A stretch of 64,000 bases of DNA from Ischnura elegans (GCF_921293095.1 NC_060257.1:88773449-88837448), one strand, 5' to 3'; shown: positions 1-11,756, counted from the stretch's first letter. The notes: generated by a model not told the origin, from the letters alone. Program-made: numbers and translations.

Positions 1-3000
1 TTTCTCTTCGCAGTGAAATTGCGTTTGTAACAAGGATTTTCATTTCCAAATCACATTTTTAATTTTTTCTCTCTTTGCAGTGAAATCGTGTTTATTATAA
101 GAATATTCATCTCATAATCACATTTTTTTTTCTCTTCGCAGTGAAATTGCGTTTGTAACAAGGATTTTCATTTCCAAATCACATTTTTAATTTTTTCTCT
201 CTTTGCAGTGAAATCGTGTTTATTATAAGAATATTGATATCATAATCACATTTTCTTTCTCTTCGCAGTGAAATTGCGTTTGTAACAAGGATTTTCATTT
301 CCAAATCACATTTTTAATTTTTTCTCTCTTTGCAGTGAAATCGTGTTTATTATAAGAATATTCATCTCATAATCACATTTTTTTTCTCTTCGCAGTGAAA
401 ATGCGTTTGTAACAAGGATTTTCATTTCCAAATCACATTTTTAATTTTTTCTCTCTTTGCAGTGAAATCGTGTTTATTATAAGAATATTCATCTCATAAT
501 CACATTTTTTTTCTCTTCGCAGTGAAATTGCGTTTGTAACAAGGATTTTCATTTCCAAATCACATTTTTAATTTTTTCTCTCTTTGCAGTGAAATCGTGT
601 TTATTATAAGAATATTCATCTCAAAATCACTTTTTTTTTCTCTTCGCAGAGAAATTGCGTTTGAAACAAGGATTTTCATTTCCGAAGCACATTTTTAATT
701 TTTTCTCTCTTTGCAGTGAAATCGTGTTTATTATAAGAATATTCATCTCAAAATCACTTTTTTTTTCTCTTCGCAGCGAAATTACGTTTGTAACAAGGAT
801 TTCATTTCCAAATCACATTTTTAATTTTTTCTCTCTTTGCAGTGGAATCGTGTTTATTATAAGAATATTCATCTCAAAATCACATTTATTTCTCTTCGCA
901 GTGAAATTGCGTTTCTAACGAGGATTTTCATTTCCGAAGCACATTTTTAATTTTTTCTCTCTTTGCAGTGAAATCGTGTTTATTATAAGAATATTCATCT
1001 CAAAATCACTTTTTTTTCTCTTCGCAGCGAAATTGCGTTTGTAACGAGGATTTTCATTTCCAAAGCACATTTTTAATTTTTTCTCTCTTTGCAGTGAAAT
1101 GGAGTTTATTATAAGAATATTCATCTCATTATCACATTTTTTTTCTCTTCGCAGTGAAATTGCGTTTGTAACAAGGATTTTCATTTCCAAATCACATTTT
1201 TAATTTTTTCTCTCTTTGCAGTGAAATCGTGTTTATTATAAGAATATTCATCTCATAATCACATTTTTTTTCTCTTCGCAGTGAAATTGCGTTTGTAACA
1301 AGGATTTTCAATTACAAATCACATTTTTAATTTTTTATCTCTTTGCAGTGAAATCGTGTTTATTATAAGAATATTCATCTCATAATCACATTTTTTTTCT
1401 CTTCGCAGTGAAATTGCGTTTGTAACAAGGATTTTCATTTCCAAATCACATTTTTAATTTTTTCTCTCTTTGCAGTGAAATCGGGTTTATTATAAGAATA
1501 TTCATCTCATAATCACATTTTTTTTCTCTTCGCAGTGAAATTGCGTTTGTAACAAGGATTTTCATTTCCAAATCACATTTTTAATTTTTTCTCTCTTTGC
1601 AGTGAAATCGTGTTTATTATAAGAATATTCATCTCATAATCACATTTTTTTTCTCTTCGCAGTGGAATTGCGTTTGTAACAAGGATTTTCATTTCCAAAT
1701 CACATTTTTAATTTTTTCTCTCTTTGCAGTGAAATCGTTTTTAATTTAAGAATATTCATCTCATAATCACATTTTTTTTCTCTTCGCAGTGGAATTGCGT
1801 TTGTAACAAGGATTTTCATTTCCAAATCACATTTTTAATTTTTTCTCTCTTTGCAGTGAAATCGTTTTTATTTTAAGAATATTCATCTCATAATCACATT
1901 TTTTTCTCTTCGCAGTGAAATTGCGTTTGTAACAAGGATTTTCATTTCCAAATCACATTTTTAATTTTTTCTCTCTTTGCAGTGAAATCGTGTTTATTAT
2001 AAGAATATTCATCTCATAATCACATTTTTTTTCTCTTCGCAGTGAAATTGCGTTTGTAACAAGGATTTTCATTTCCAAATCACATTTTTAATTTTTTCTC
2101 TCTTCAAAGAAATCGTGTTTATTATAAGAATATTGATCTCATAATCACATTTTCTTTCTCTTCGCAGTGAAATTGCGTTTGTAACAAGGATTTTCATTTC
2201 CAAATCACATTTTTAATTTTTTCTCTCTTTGCAGTGAAATCGTGTTTATTATAAGAATATTCATCTCATAATCACATTTTTTTTTCTCTTCGCAGTGAAA
2301 TTGCGTTTGTAACAAGGATTTTCATTTCCAAATCACATTTTTAATTTTTTCTCTCTTTGCAGTGAAATCGGGTTTATTATAAGAATATTCATCTCATAAT
2401 CACATTTTTTTTCTCTTCGCAGTGAAATTGCGTTTGTAACAAGGATTTTCATTTCCAAATCACATTTTTAATTTTTTCTCTCTTTGCAGTGAAATCGTGT
2501 TTATTATAAGAATATTCATCTCATAATCACATTTTTTTTCTCTTCGCAGTGGAATTGCGTTTGTAACAAGGATTTTCATTTCCAAATCACATTTTTAATT
2601 TTTTCTCTCTTTGCAGTGAAATCGTTTTTAATTTAAGAATATTCATCTCATAATCACATTTTTTTTCTCTTCGCAGTGGAATTGCGTTTGTAACAAGGAT
2701 TTTCATTTCCAAATCACATTTTTAATTTTTTCTCTCTTTGCAGTGAAATCGTTTTTATTTTAAGAATATTCATCTCATAATCACATTTTTTTCTCTTCGC
2801 AGTGAAATTGCGTTTGTAACAAGGATTTTCATTTCCAAATCACATTTTTAATTTTTTCTCTCTTTGCAGTGAAATCGTTTTTATTATAAGAATATTCATC
2901 TCATAATCACATTTTTTTTCTCTTCGCAGTGAAATTGCGTTTGTAACAAGGATTTTCATTTCCAAATCACATTTTTAATTTTTTCTCTCTTTGCAGTGAA

Positions 3001-3346
3001 ATCGTGTTTATTATAAGAATATTGATCTCATAATCACATTTTCTTTCTCTTCGCAGTGAAATTGCGTTTGTAACAAGGATTTTCATTTCCAAATCACATT
3101 TTTAATTTTTTCTCTCTTTGCAGTGAAATCGTGTTTATTATAAGAATATTCATCTCATAATCACATTTTTTTTTCTCTTCGCAGTGAAATTGCGTTTGTA
3201 ACAAGGATTTTCATTTCCAAATCACATTTTTAATTTTTTCTCTCTTTGCAGTGAAATCGTGTTTATTATAAGAATATTCATCTCAAAATCACATTTTTTT
3301 TCTCTTCGCAGTGAAATTGCGTTTGTAACAAGGATTTTCATTTCCA
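1..3346 (+). repeat. Dimeric AT-rich satellite array (~128-bp dimer)
   Basis: A tandem array runs from the window edge to 3,346. The unit is a dimer of two related ~64-bp monomers. One begins CTCTTCGCAGTGAAATTGCG and the other CTCTCTTTGCAGTGAAATCG; both end in CAAATCACATTTT or CATAATCACATTTT. About 26 dimers are present, mostly differing by point changes. Marker variants recur about 888 bp apart: GAAATCGGG at 1,476 and 2,363, and TATTGATCTC at 2,131 and 3,020. This points to a higher-order repeat of about seven dimers. Short open frames inside it are by-products of the repetition and are not called. The left end lies outside the window. Confidence 0.97.
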
Positions 3347-4146
3347 TATACGTGTGGTTGTTTCCTGACCCGGGAGACGACGGCCGTATATTTATGTGTG
3401 AGATTTTCCTAGCCAGGAGAACGAAAGCCGTATATATATGTTTTCTAGCTTTCCCCCTTTTAGGACTGTCACGGGTTTATCTCGGGACCCAACCCTGCGG
3501 GGTTTAGGATTTACCCTCGGAATCCGGAAGCAGGTACCCGAACCCCTCGACTTTTATGACCCCTCGTAACGGTAAGGGACAGCGGTCATAGAATTGTTTA
3601 TCCCGTCAGGTTTCGAAATAAATATTTGTTCATTTCTCGAGAAAAATAAACTAATTGAATTGTTTGTCATTTGAGCAGAATTTACAACTGTTAAACGAAA
3701 CTCTATCATAAATATTAACTTATATCTTGAGTTATGTATAAAAATCAATATGGAAATTGTTGCTGCATTAAATGCGTTATTATTGGCCATAGAACTTCGT
3801 TTAAAATTTCACAATTCTCAGAAAAAAATGAGGAATTCAATTCAAAGTCTACAATTTATATGCAAGCAACATTTATCCATTTGCTAAATACATATAAGCA
3901 ATATATAAGTTGACCGTGAACCAATGCCGCAGGTATGGTCGTATACCCGGAAAGGAGGGAGCGCAACTACTCTCGGAGTCTGAGATAATGCGAAGTCCCA
4001 GCGTGGAGGGGTCGAAAAAGGTTCAGCGAGACCCTACTTAACAAATGCCCTCCAAAAATGCTCAGTACCATGAGAAATAAGAGTCTGTTGGGGCTCAGTA
4101 CAGCAGTCATGCTAAGACAAAAACTCCGCCGTCTCAAAAGGGTTAA
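3347..4146. mobile_element. piggyBac-type MITE, copy 1 (left tip missing)
   Basis: This segment is a diverged copy of 22,339-23,180. Shared landmarks, in order, are CTGACCCGGGAGAC, GGGACCCAACC, GGTACCCG, a central AT-rich part with GGAAATTGTTGCTGC, CAATGCCGCAGGTATGGTCG, GGGGTCGAAAAAGGTTCAGC and a right end AAAGGGTTAA. The satellite reads straight into it at 3,346, so the left end, which carries the TTAA in copy 2, is lost here. The right TTAA is at 4,143-4,146. Assignment to the piggyBac type rests only on the TTAA ends and is tentative. Confidence 0.75.
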
Positions 4147-4199
4147 TGCGTTAAAGGATAAATGCAAAGTATAATACGAAAGTGAATTTAGTTTCTTTA

Positions 4200-5300
4200 A
4201 CCTGATTTTACTGCCTGAGGAAGAAAGTGAAATTATAACAGCGAAAGGAAAATTTTTTTGGTATCAACTCGATTTTAATGCCAGAGAAAAAAATGTGTAA
4301 AGAAATAATGAAAGAGAACATGTTTGTTTTAAACTCAATTTTATTGCGTGAGAAGATAAATGCGAGATGATAAAAAGAAACTGGATTTTTCTGAATTTGA
4401 AAAAATTCGAAATTACAAAATTGAAAATTGTTGCTATGAACTCGATTATACTGCAAGAGAATAAAATTGTTGTCATAATGAAAATTTTTTTATCTCAATT
4501 TTACTGTGTGAGGAGAAAAAAATTGGATTTAATAAGACGAAAGGTAAATATTGTTGATAAAAGCTCGATTTTTCTGCGAGAGAAAAAATGTGGAACAATA
4601 AAAGTAAAATGTTTTTAAACCTGAATTTGCTGCGATAGGAAATACATGCGATATGATCAAGCAGAACTGAAAATTATTGTTAAAAAATCGATTTTATTGC
4701 CAGAGAGAAAAAGTCCATTTTCTTTCATGAGAAAAAATTTCAAAACAATAACACAAAAATGAAATTTTTTGATGGAAAGTCGTTTTTTTCTGCAAGTGAA
4801 AAAATGTGGACAATCTTCAAGAGTAAATTTCATTAAACTTGAATTTGCTTTGTGAAAAAATAAATGCTATGCTTAACTGAAAATTAATGTCGTTATCTCA
4901 ATTTACAGCGAGAGGTAAAAAATATGAAATTATAGTATAAAAGAGAACCTCGATTCATGTCGAACCTCATGTCTTAACCTCGATTTTACAGTGGGTATTG
5001 ATAAATGAGATATGAAAAAATGCAAGTGAAATTGGTGTTTTTAAACTTGGCTTTACTAAGAGTGAAAAAAAAGTGAAATAATAATAGGAAAGTTAAAATT
5101 TCACGACGAGAAAAGAAACATGAAAAAATGCTAGAAAAGTGAAAATGGTTTTTTGGAACTCGTTTTTATTGCGCGAGGAAGAAAATTGGAAGTGATAATG
5201 CGAAAGTGAAAATTGTTGTAATAAAATTATATTGCTGCGAGAGAAAAAAAATGTGGTATGGTGCCTCAAATGTTGTTGTTATAAACTTGAGTTTACAGCC
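4200..5300 (-). repeat. Degenerate satellite block, reverse orientation
   Basis: Loose ~65-bp periodicity is seen, with recurring pieces of the type AACTCGATTTTACTGCGAGAGAAAAAAATGTG and GAAAGTGAAAATTGTTGTT (given in two parts). These correspond to the reverse complement of the satellite monomers at 1-3,346 (AAACACGATTTCACTGC, AGAGAGAAAAAAT). The copies are far more diverged than the main array. I read this as an old, inverted remnant of the same satellite. Small open frames on both strands are repeat artefacts. Confidence 0.7.
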
Positions 5301-5335
5301 AAAAAATGTAAACATAAGTAAATTTTGACACATAA

Positions 5336-6715
5336 TTGCATACTGAAAACTCCCTAAAGGTCATTTACTGCTGCGGTCCCAAAAGACAATTGACCTACCC
5401 GCACCCGTTAAGGTCATTGACCTTTGGAGTAAAGGAAATATTTCCTCCTCATTTGCGGAAAATACCTTCTCATTTGTGAAAAGGCCAATGACGTTTCTAA
5501 TCCAAAAAGGTCACCAAACTCTTCCCCAAAAATGGGTCATTGACCTCCTGACTCCCGAAAAAGTCAGTCACTTCTCCCTTCCAGAATAGGTCAACGACCT
5601 CTCCATTCCTTGAAAAGGCCAGAAATGTATTCTCGACCTCTACGCTCTAGAAAAGGTCATTGATCGCGAAACGTTCTTTGATATCTCCATTCCCCAAAGG
5701 GTCATTGACCTCAGCAAAGGTCAGTGACCACACACTTGACGAAAAGATTATTGACCTGTCCGCCCCAGTAAACATCATTGACCACTCAACTCCCGAAAAG
5801 GTCATTAACCTCTCGACTCCTACAAAGGTCATTGACCTCTCCAGTCCCAAAATGTTCATTGACCTATCTGCTCCAGTAAATGTCTTTGACCCTTCCACTC
5901 CCGTATATGTCATTGACCTTTCTGATTCAGTAAAGGTACCACCTCTCCTACCTCTCCACTCCCATCCATTGACATGTCCGCTCCCCGAGAAAGTCATTGA
6001 CCTCTCCTCTCTGACATTTCCACTCCCGAAAAGATACATGACCTCTCCGCTATAGTAAAGGTCATTGACCTCTCCCTTCACGAAAAGGTCACTGATCCAT
6101 CCACTACAGAATATGTCATTGATCACTTCATTCCAGCAAAGGTCATCGACCTCACATTACCCGAAAAGGTCATTGACCTCTCCACTCCAGGAAAGGTCAT
6201 TGACCTTACAGCCTCGGTAATCATCATTGACAACTCCACTCCTGAATAGACCATTGACCTTTCTACTTCAGTAAAGGTAATTGACCTGTCCACTCTCAAA
6301 AATCCATTGACATCTCCAATCCCGAAAAGGTCAATGACCTCTCCGCACCAAAAAGGTCAATGACCTCTTCAACCCGAATATATCATTAACCGCTACACTC
6401 CCGAAAACTTCTTTGAGATCTTTGATCCCGAAAACGACATTCACCTATCCGCTCCATTAAAGGTCGTCAGACATTTCGACTCCAGAAAAGGAACTTGTCC
6501 TATCCGCCATAGCAAATGTTATTGACCTCGCGAAACCAGAAAAGACTATCAACTTGTCCTTTTCTGAAAAGGTAATAAACAATTGACCTCCCCTATCCTG
6601 AAAATATCACTTATCTCTGCACTCTATAAAACCTCTTCACTCGTTATAAGGTCATTGACCTCTACACTATCGAAAAAGTTCATTGATCTCTTGGGAGTGA
6701 AGAGGTCAAATGCGA
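5336..6715. repeat. ~30-bp minisatellite built on an AGGTCA-N-TGACCT palindrome
   Basis: About 45 degenerate units of the form AAAGGTCATTGACCTCTCC followed by ACTCCCGA stand in tandem. At least nine units keep a perfect (A/G)GGTCA-N-TGACCT inverted repeat with one-base spacing: 5411-5423, 5699-5711, 5826-5838, 6059-6071, 6167-6179, 6194-6206, 6328-6340, 6354-6366 and 6649-6661. Another at 5718-5730 has one change. This is the IR1 consensus for EcR/USP and related nuclear receptors. Open frames here (KVIDLS-type repeats) are products of the repeat and are not called as genes. Confidence 0.9.
5411..5423. promoter_or_regulatory. Perfect IR1 nuclear-receptor site (example of nine)
   Basis: AGGTCA-T-TGACCT, a perfect inverted repeat with a one-base spacer, matches the established ecdysone-response-element consensus. 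It is listed as the representative of the perfect sites inside the minisatellite. Whether any is bound in the cell is unknown. The nearest gene end is the ADAMTS-like stop codon about 3 kb to the right. Confidence 0.5.
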
Positions 6716-6779
6716 TGCTACAAATGTGAAAATACTTCATGCTCGTACTATATACATCTTAAAGTACTAAATGTTTAAA

Positions 6780-7960
6780 ATGAGTACACAGACGCTGACA
6801 TGTTGGTTATTATCTTGATTTTAATGTGCAAGGAAACAATTCCGAAAAGGTTATTTACCCCAAAATTTCCGAAGGGGCAAGTGAAACTAGTGGGTGATAT
6901 TAAAATGCCTAAAAGGATCACTACCAATCAACTCCAAACACGTCCATGGATTCCAGGATCTAAATAGGGACAGCCCGAAATGAGAATTCAAAATAATATT
7001 CTTAATACTCGATATAAATGTGTAGAGAGAAATATGCAAAATCATAATACCAAATCTTGTTATAATTTGATTCTACTGCATGAGAAAAAAATGTGAAATA
7101 ATTCTTAAAAATTAAAAATTTATGCTTTGAAGTTGATTGGCGGGAAGATAAATGCCAAATAATAATACAAAAAAATAATAAGAAAATTCCTGCTATGAAC
7201 TAGATTTCACTGAGAGAGAAAATAAAATGTGAAATAATCTACAGAAGTTGAGATTGTTATTTTTTACTTGATTGTACTGATTTTGCGTAGGAGAAAGAAA
7301 TGCTAAATGATAACACGGAACTGAATATTGCTTTCATAAACTCGATTTTTCTTCCAGACTAAAAAATAAATGTGTAATAAAAAAAATAAATAATATGAAA
7401 TTGAACATATTTGTTGTCAACTCAATTTTACTTCAGTGGAAGACAAATGCGAAATGACAGTACGATAATGAAAATTGTGATTATAAACTCGTTTCTACTG
7501 GGAGAGAAAAAAATGTGAATGTAACTAAAAAAAAGAGAAAATTTTTTTAATCGATTTTATTGCGTGAGAAGAAAAATTCGAAATGATAACACGAAAGTGA
7601 AATTTTTTTATTAGAACTGGAAATTACTGCGAGAGAAAAAAAGTGGAATATTACTTCTAAAGTGAAAATTATTGTTTTTAAATCGATTTTGCTGCCTGAG
7701 AAGAAGACAGTGAATTAATAATACCGGAAGGAAAACATATTTATCAACTCAATATTACTGCCAGAGAAAAAATTGTGAAACATAAAATGAATGTTGTTTT
7801 TTTTGTTTAAATCAAATTTATTGCGTGAGAAGATAAATGCGAAATGATAAAACAATAGTGAAATTTTTTTTAACTGGATTTTTCTGAAATTGAAGAAATA
7901 CCAAATGATAATAGGAAACTGAAAATTGTTGTCATAAACTCGATTTTACTACCAGAGTTT
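6780..7960 (-). repeat. Degenerate satellite block, reverse orientation, second half
   Basis: The same ~65-bp degenerate pattern as at 4,200-5,300 (CTCGATTTTACTGC, GAGAGAAAAAAATGTGAA, CGAAATGATAA) resumes after the minisatellite and runs to about 7,960, where the pattern stops at a T-run. The two blocks look like one old block, split or invaded by the minisatellite. No coding signal. Confidence 0.65.
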
Positions 7961-8318
7961 TTTTTACCAACTTTCCGTGAAGGAGCCTGGCACGAAAGGG
8001 TTATAGCAGCTCAAAACTTGAAGTCAACATATCGAAATAAAAGAGAATGCTTAGTGATTACAACTGAAATGCATGTATGTATTTGACATTGCTAGAGTGT
8101 TTACATACTTGATTTAAACATTTTGCTCAAGGACTATAAACACAGCAGGAATTTTTTAGTTCACTAATTATATTCAGTCTCATTGGCACTCGTAAGAGCC
8201 ACAATTTCAGGAAAAATATTCAAAATACTTTTAGGAACAACTCAAGAGTAAAAAGGCAAGCAAAGATTACACAGAACACACAAATAAGACTAAGTTTTCT
8301 ACCACCTATCTACCTCAA

Positions 8319-8324
8319 TTTATT
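8319..8324 (-). terminator. Candidate poly(A) signal of the ADAMTS-like gene
   Basis: The minus strand reads AATAAA here, 258 nt beyond the stop codon at 8,582-8,584. The interval 8,325-8,581 would then be the 3' UTR. This is a motif match only; AATAAA is common in AT-rich DNA. Between 7,960 and 8,320 I see nothing else. Confidence 0.35.
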
Positions 8325-8581
8325 TTCACACGTCAGGCATATATTCTGATGAACCAATACATACACGCATTGGTTGCTGTGCACCGAAGTAAAAAGTGTT
8401 TCTCACGAAACTGAAGTCACTCACCCCTTCACTTTACAAACTTATACATTTAAATACGTCCCAAATTTTCCTTGAAGAATCAACCGCTCACAACCAGGCT
8501 ACAGAATGGGATTTGATCATTTCCTTCCACAGCTGGTGACCCTGGTCACCACCTTAAAATGAGTGCAGACGGCATATCTTC

Positions 8582-8694
8582 TCATGACTTGAGCCCACAG
8601 GAATGGCAGCATGCATTGCGATAGTAGTTGTAACGGCAGAGGCGAGCCTGAACAACCAACGCACAGTTCTTGTATTCATCCTTGCAATTGGATC
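8582..8694 (-). CDS. ADAMTS-like protein, exon 10 (terminal): PLAC domain and stop
   Basis: The last exon follows an acceptor CTTTTTCTCGCAG and starts with two bases completing a codon (phase 1 intron). It reads [31 protein letters not shown], then GLKS and stop TGA (8,582-8,584). The six cysteines in the order C-x6-C-x8-C-x8-C-C-x2-C are the signature of the PLAC (protease and lacunin) domain that ends many ADAMTS-like, papilin and lacunin proteins. The domain covers about residues 573-605 of the 608 visible. Short length and C-terminal position fit the family. PLAC domains are extracellular and disulfide-bonded; their precise function is not settled. Confidence 0.9.
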
Positions 8695-9208
8695 CTGCGA
8701 GAAAAAGGCAGAGAAACTCATGAGTAAAAGCTTTAAATTAATAGTAGGTTGCTCTGTGGGTGAGATTTCAGTACCGATGTAGTCATGAAATGGTGACTTT
8801 TATAGAAATAATTGGGGTGGCTTAATTAGTGTGAAAATTAGAGTGGAGTTTGGCCAAATTTGCGTTAAAGGATTAATTTGTTTGAAACTTTGGAACAGGT
8901 CATGTCATAGTGAATGTTTCCTTGAGCTTTCTGTTTTGTTAGTTCCAATCATAAATCTTGGAAGAACACTATCTGAATAAAATATAACGTGGATATAATA
9001 TGAAATGGAAAAGGAATTGATGCAACAAAGAAACAGCTCACTCAATGTCAATTTATTGTGTGCTGCATACAGCTGTTATGGTTCTGTAGGAGATAGAATC
9101 AGTGATTAAGAACAAATATCAAGAGTATTATTTTTCTTTTAAACGACTTGAAGCTTGGAACTTGACCTTTGAAATATACCATGTCGTCAAGCTTTAAATT
9201 TTGAAGTC

Positions 9209-9986
9209 TGTAGCAGGCTTATACAGTGAAAAGAGCCCCCAGATATTTTGAAAAATGAAAAATATACCCTAAAGGTGAATCAAAAATTATGTGGTTCCCC
9301 AGAGTTTCAGGCCTTAACAATTGAAATTAACTTGTTTTTGGTTTTTTAGCCTTATCTCCAATTTTTATCAACCTAAAACGTTTCTTGATCTTGTAATTAT
9401 CTATGTTTATGATATTACATTCTACCATCCTGATTTTCAACAAAATGTTTTGATGGAAAACTAATGTTTTCTAATATTTTTAATTTTATTTTTATTATCA
9501 AACTAATGTAAAATTTTAGTTTTCCATCAAACATTTTTGAAGGAAATTAGGATTGTAGGATATGTTGGGGTTTCATTATTTTGTCAGCTATCAGCCAGTA
9601 AGGTTGGTAGGCGTGAAAAGGTGCTGCTCATTTTTTTTGTGTGTCTTAGTTGCGCAGTCGCGCCAAGTAATGTAACATGTGTGTTCATAAAAGTTGTTCG
9701 CTCCTGCTTATTGTGTATTTTCATTGTCCACATCAAGGCTACACTGCTAATCAGCCCACATAATGTAATAGCAAACACATTTTAAAATGAAGAACATGTT
9801 TTTACAAAAATAAAATCTGGACACATGGTTAAAAAACGAAAAATTGTTTCATTTTTTTCTGGGGTTAATTTCCATAGTTAAGGTCTGAAACTTCGGGGAA
9901 GCAAATGAAGATGCACATTTGACACACTTTAAGTATATATTTTTTCAAGAAGTCTGGGGGCACTTTTCACCATCTAAACCTGCTAG
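9209..9986. mobile_element. Foldback element with ~140-bp inverted arms
   Basis: The left arm (about 9,209-9,345: TAGCAGGCTTATACAGTGAA, GCCCCCAGA, GGTTCCCCAGAGTTTCAGGC, CTTAAC) is matched in reverse complement by the right arm (about 9,842-9,986), with several mismatches. The middle (9,443-9,537) holds a smaller hairpin around TTTTGATGGAAAACTAA. No coding frame is convincing. It lies in the last intron of the ADAMTS-like gene. No target duplication was identified, so the superfamily is open. Confidence 0.65.
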
Positions 9987-10296
9987 GCACTTTTATTGTT
10001 ACTTTTTCCAATAAACCTTCACATGTCGACAGAGGCAGATGTATTGCATAGTGGTCTCCATAGAGGGTATTCTGTAGCTATTCCTCCCATCATTTGGCAG
10101 GTCGTCACCATTTTGTTCTCCCTCAGGTGAAGCAGAAGTACACGGGCTCTCATAAAAAACAATGGCAATGAAAACTTAAATTTTTTCCTTAATGAAGTCA
10201 TGATGACCCAGTGCTGTGCAGTATGATGAAAGGAGTGGCATCCGACAGCTGAGGTCTTTTACGCCCTGAGGGTAAGAAAGGCAGGGTGGGTATACA

Positions 10297-11756
10297 GAAG
10301 ACTCTTGTTGATACGAACAATGTTATAACGAAGTTCCCATTTTTACAAAGTACTGAAAAAATAGGTTCTTCCAATCTAAAGTAAAAGGAATGAATGATAT
10401 TATGAAATTACAAACCTAAGTCCCAGTCCCAGCGATTACCAAACGAAGTATCATGAAGTTCCATGGGTAATCAACGGCATTTAGATGGATATAAATTACC
10501 CTACGTCACAATCATTGTGCTATGTTTTAAGTCTCCTAGTGCACCATGCCCAAGAGTGACAATAGGGTGGTTTCCTATTATTTTTTTATTGCCTAAATCG
10601 AAAGATTATTACTCCTGGAGTACGTATTTGACGCATTTAGATTTTTAAATGACAATATCTATTTTTCGCGATAAAATGAAAAGTGAAAATTTTCTAGCCC
10701 GCGAAAACGCGACGGCTGTGTACCTACCCATTAATGTAATGAATGTCGGTAAATCTCTCTGTGTGACGTATTTCTGGTTCCCGCTGCCGCCTTGTGAGGT
10801 GACCTTGAGGCGAGGCTTAGTGCTGATACGATGCAGGCTGCTAGCGGGTAGCTGAGTACCCTGCTGACTGGTAGCGCTTGGCTTAAATAAGGATTATTAA
10901 TACCTTATCAAACGAAGAAAACTTTCCGACCTTTGCCAGTTTTAATAAGTGATTATTAAGACATGTTTCCCTGAGCTCTGCGCCTCATGCATGCATTGGT
11001 AATCTCACACGATGTATAACTCCCATCTTCTCGTATAGAAACTAGGTCCCTGTGATGTCACGTGGAGTGGCATCGCATGGACGCCGATCCTGCCCTTTTC
11101 AAATGAGGATAAAAATGGACCATTGCCATTCGTCTAAACCGGTATTTCTAAAACGAAATAATTTGTATATTATGAATACAGTAATGATGGGTAATGAATC
11201 ACAATCAATGCCTTTCGTTTTCTTTGATGAAGGAAACTACCCTATTACTGTTCTTTCTTCAGTTGGAGATCCACCCAACATCATATAATAAGACTTACCA
11301 TTCTGCCAATTTACGATCGGTAACGAGTGAGTCACCATGATTCCACAGAAATGTATGAACTGTTCTGCATTTCACCCATTCTTCCTTCCTGTGGACAGCG
11401 AATTTTTACCGTCTCCAGCCGCGAAGCACACGAAGCTAAATCAGTTCGTCACAATCATGAGTTAACGCAAAATCGTAATGCGGTGTTACATTCTGCAGGA
11501 TAACCACACTTCTCGATGCCCAGCATAAGTTTATCAACTTACCAACAAGATCTGTCCATATATCAAGAATTAACTGTATTTGTTCATGATTTAACCGGAT
11601 AAAGCATGAATGAAGTGATGAAGTTATTCCGCAGCGCGACTATAAGAGTGGGAGATTGAAGAGACAAGGAAAGGGATGTTTTTCTGGGACGAGTTTGTTA
11701 TTACGAACCTCGAGTTTTTCAGTCCAGTGAACTTCTTAATAACGTGAGTTTACGGT
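10297..11756. mobile_element. Possible Tigger-like remnant hosting a MITE
   Basis: The sequence begins TACAGAAGACTCTTGTTGAT and ends near 11,756 with the reverse complement of TACCGTAAACTCACGTTATT. These are weakly matching termini with TA edges, of the pogo/Tigger look (compare 'cgaac...gttataacgaag' inside). The 678-bp MITE at 10,565-11,242 is nested in it. The remainder (11,243-11,700) shows no coding signal. Low confidence because the termini match only partly. Confidence 0.35.
10565..11242 (+). mobile_element. MITE family A, copy 1 (TA target)
   Basis: The ends are GGGTGGTTTCC and GGAAACTACCC, flanked by TA on both sides. The interior matches copies at 19,183-19,840 (reverse) and 30,682-31,330 (forward): CTAAATCGAAAGATTATTAC, GAAAAGTGAAAATTTTC, CAGGCTGCTAGC, TGATGTCACGTGGAGTGGCA and ATGCCTTTCGTTT occur in the same order. 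No transposase frame is seen, so it is non-autonomous. TA targets and short inverted ends suggest the Tc1/mariner-pogo group. Confidence 0.85.

Noticed and set aside
655..1190. Open frames on both strands inside the satellite
   Set aside because: They follow the tandem repeat unit (FFSLCSEIVFIIRIFISK repeats) and have no start, splice or domain support.
5647..6126. 159-codon and 131-codon frames with repeated KVIDLS or SMTF motifs
   Set aside because: Direct translation of the ~30-bp minisatellite on either strand; no conserved domain.
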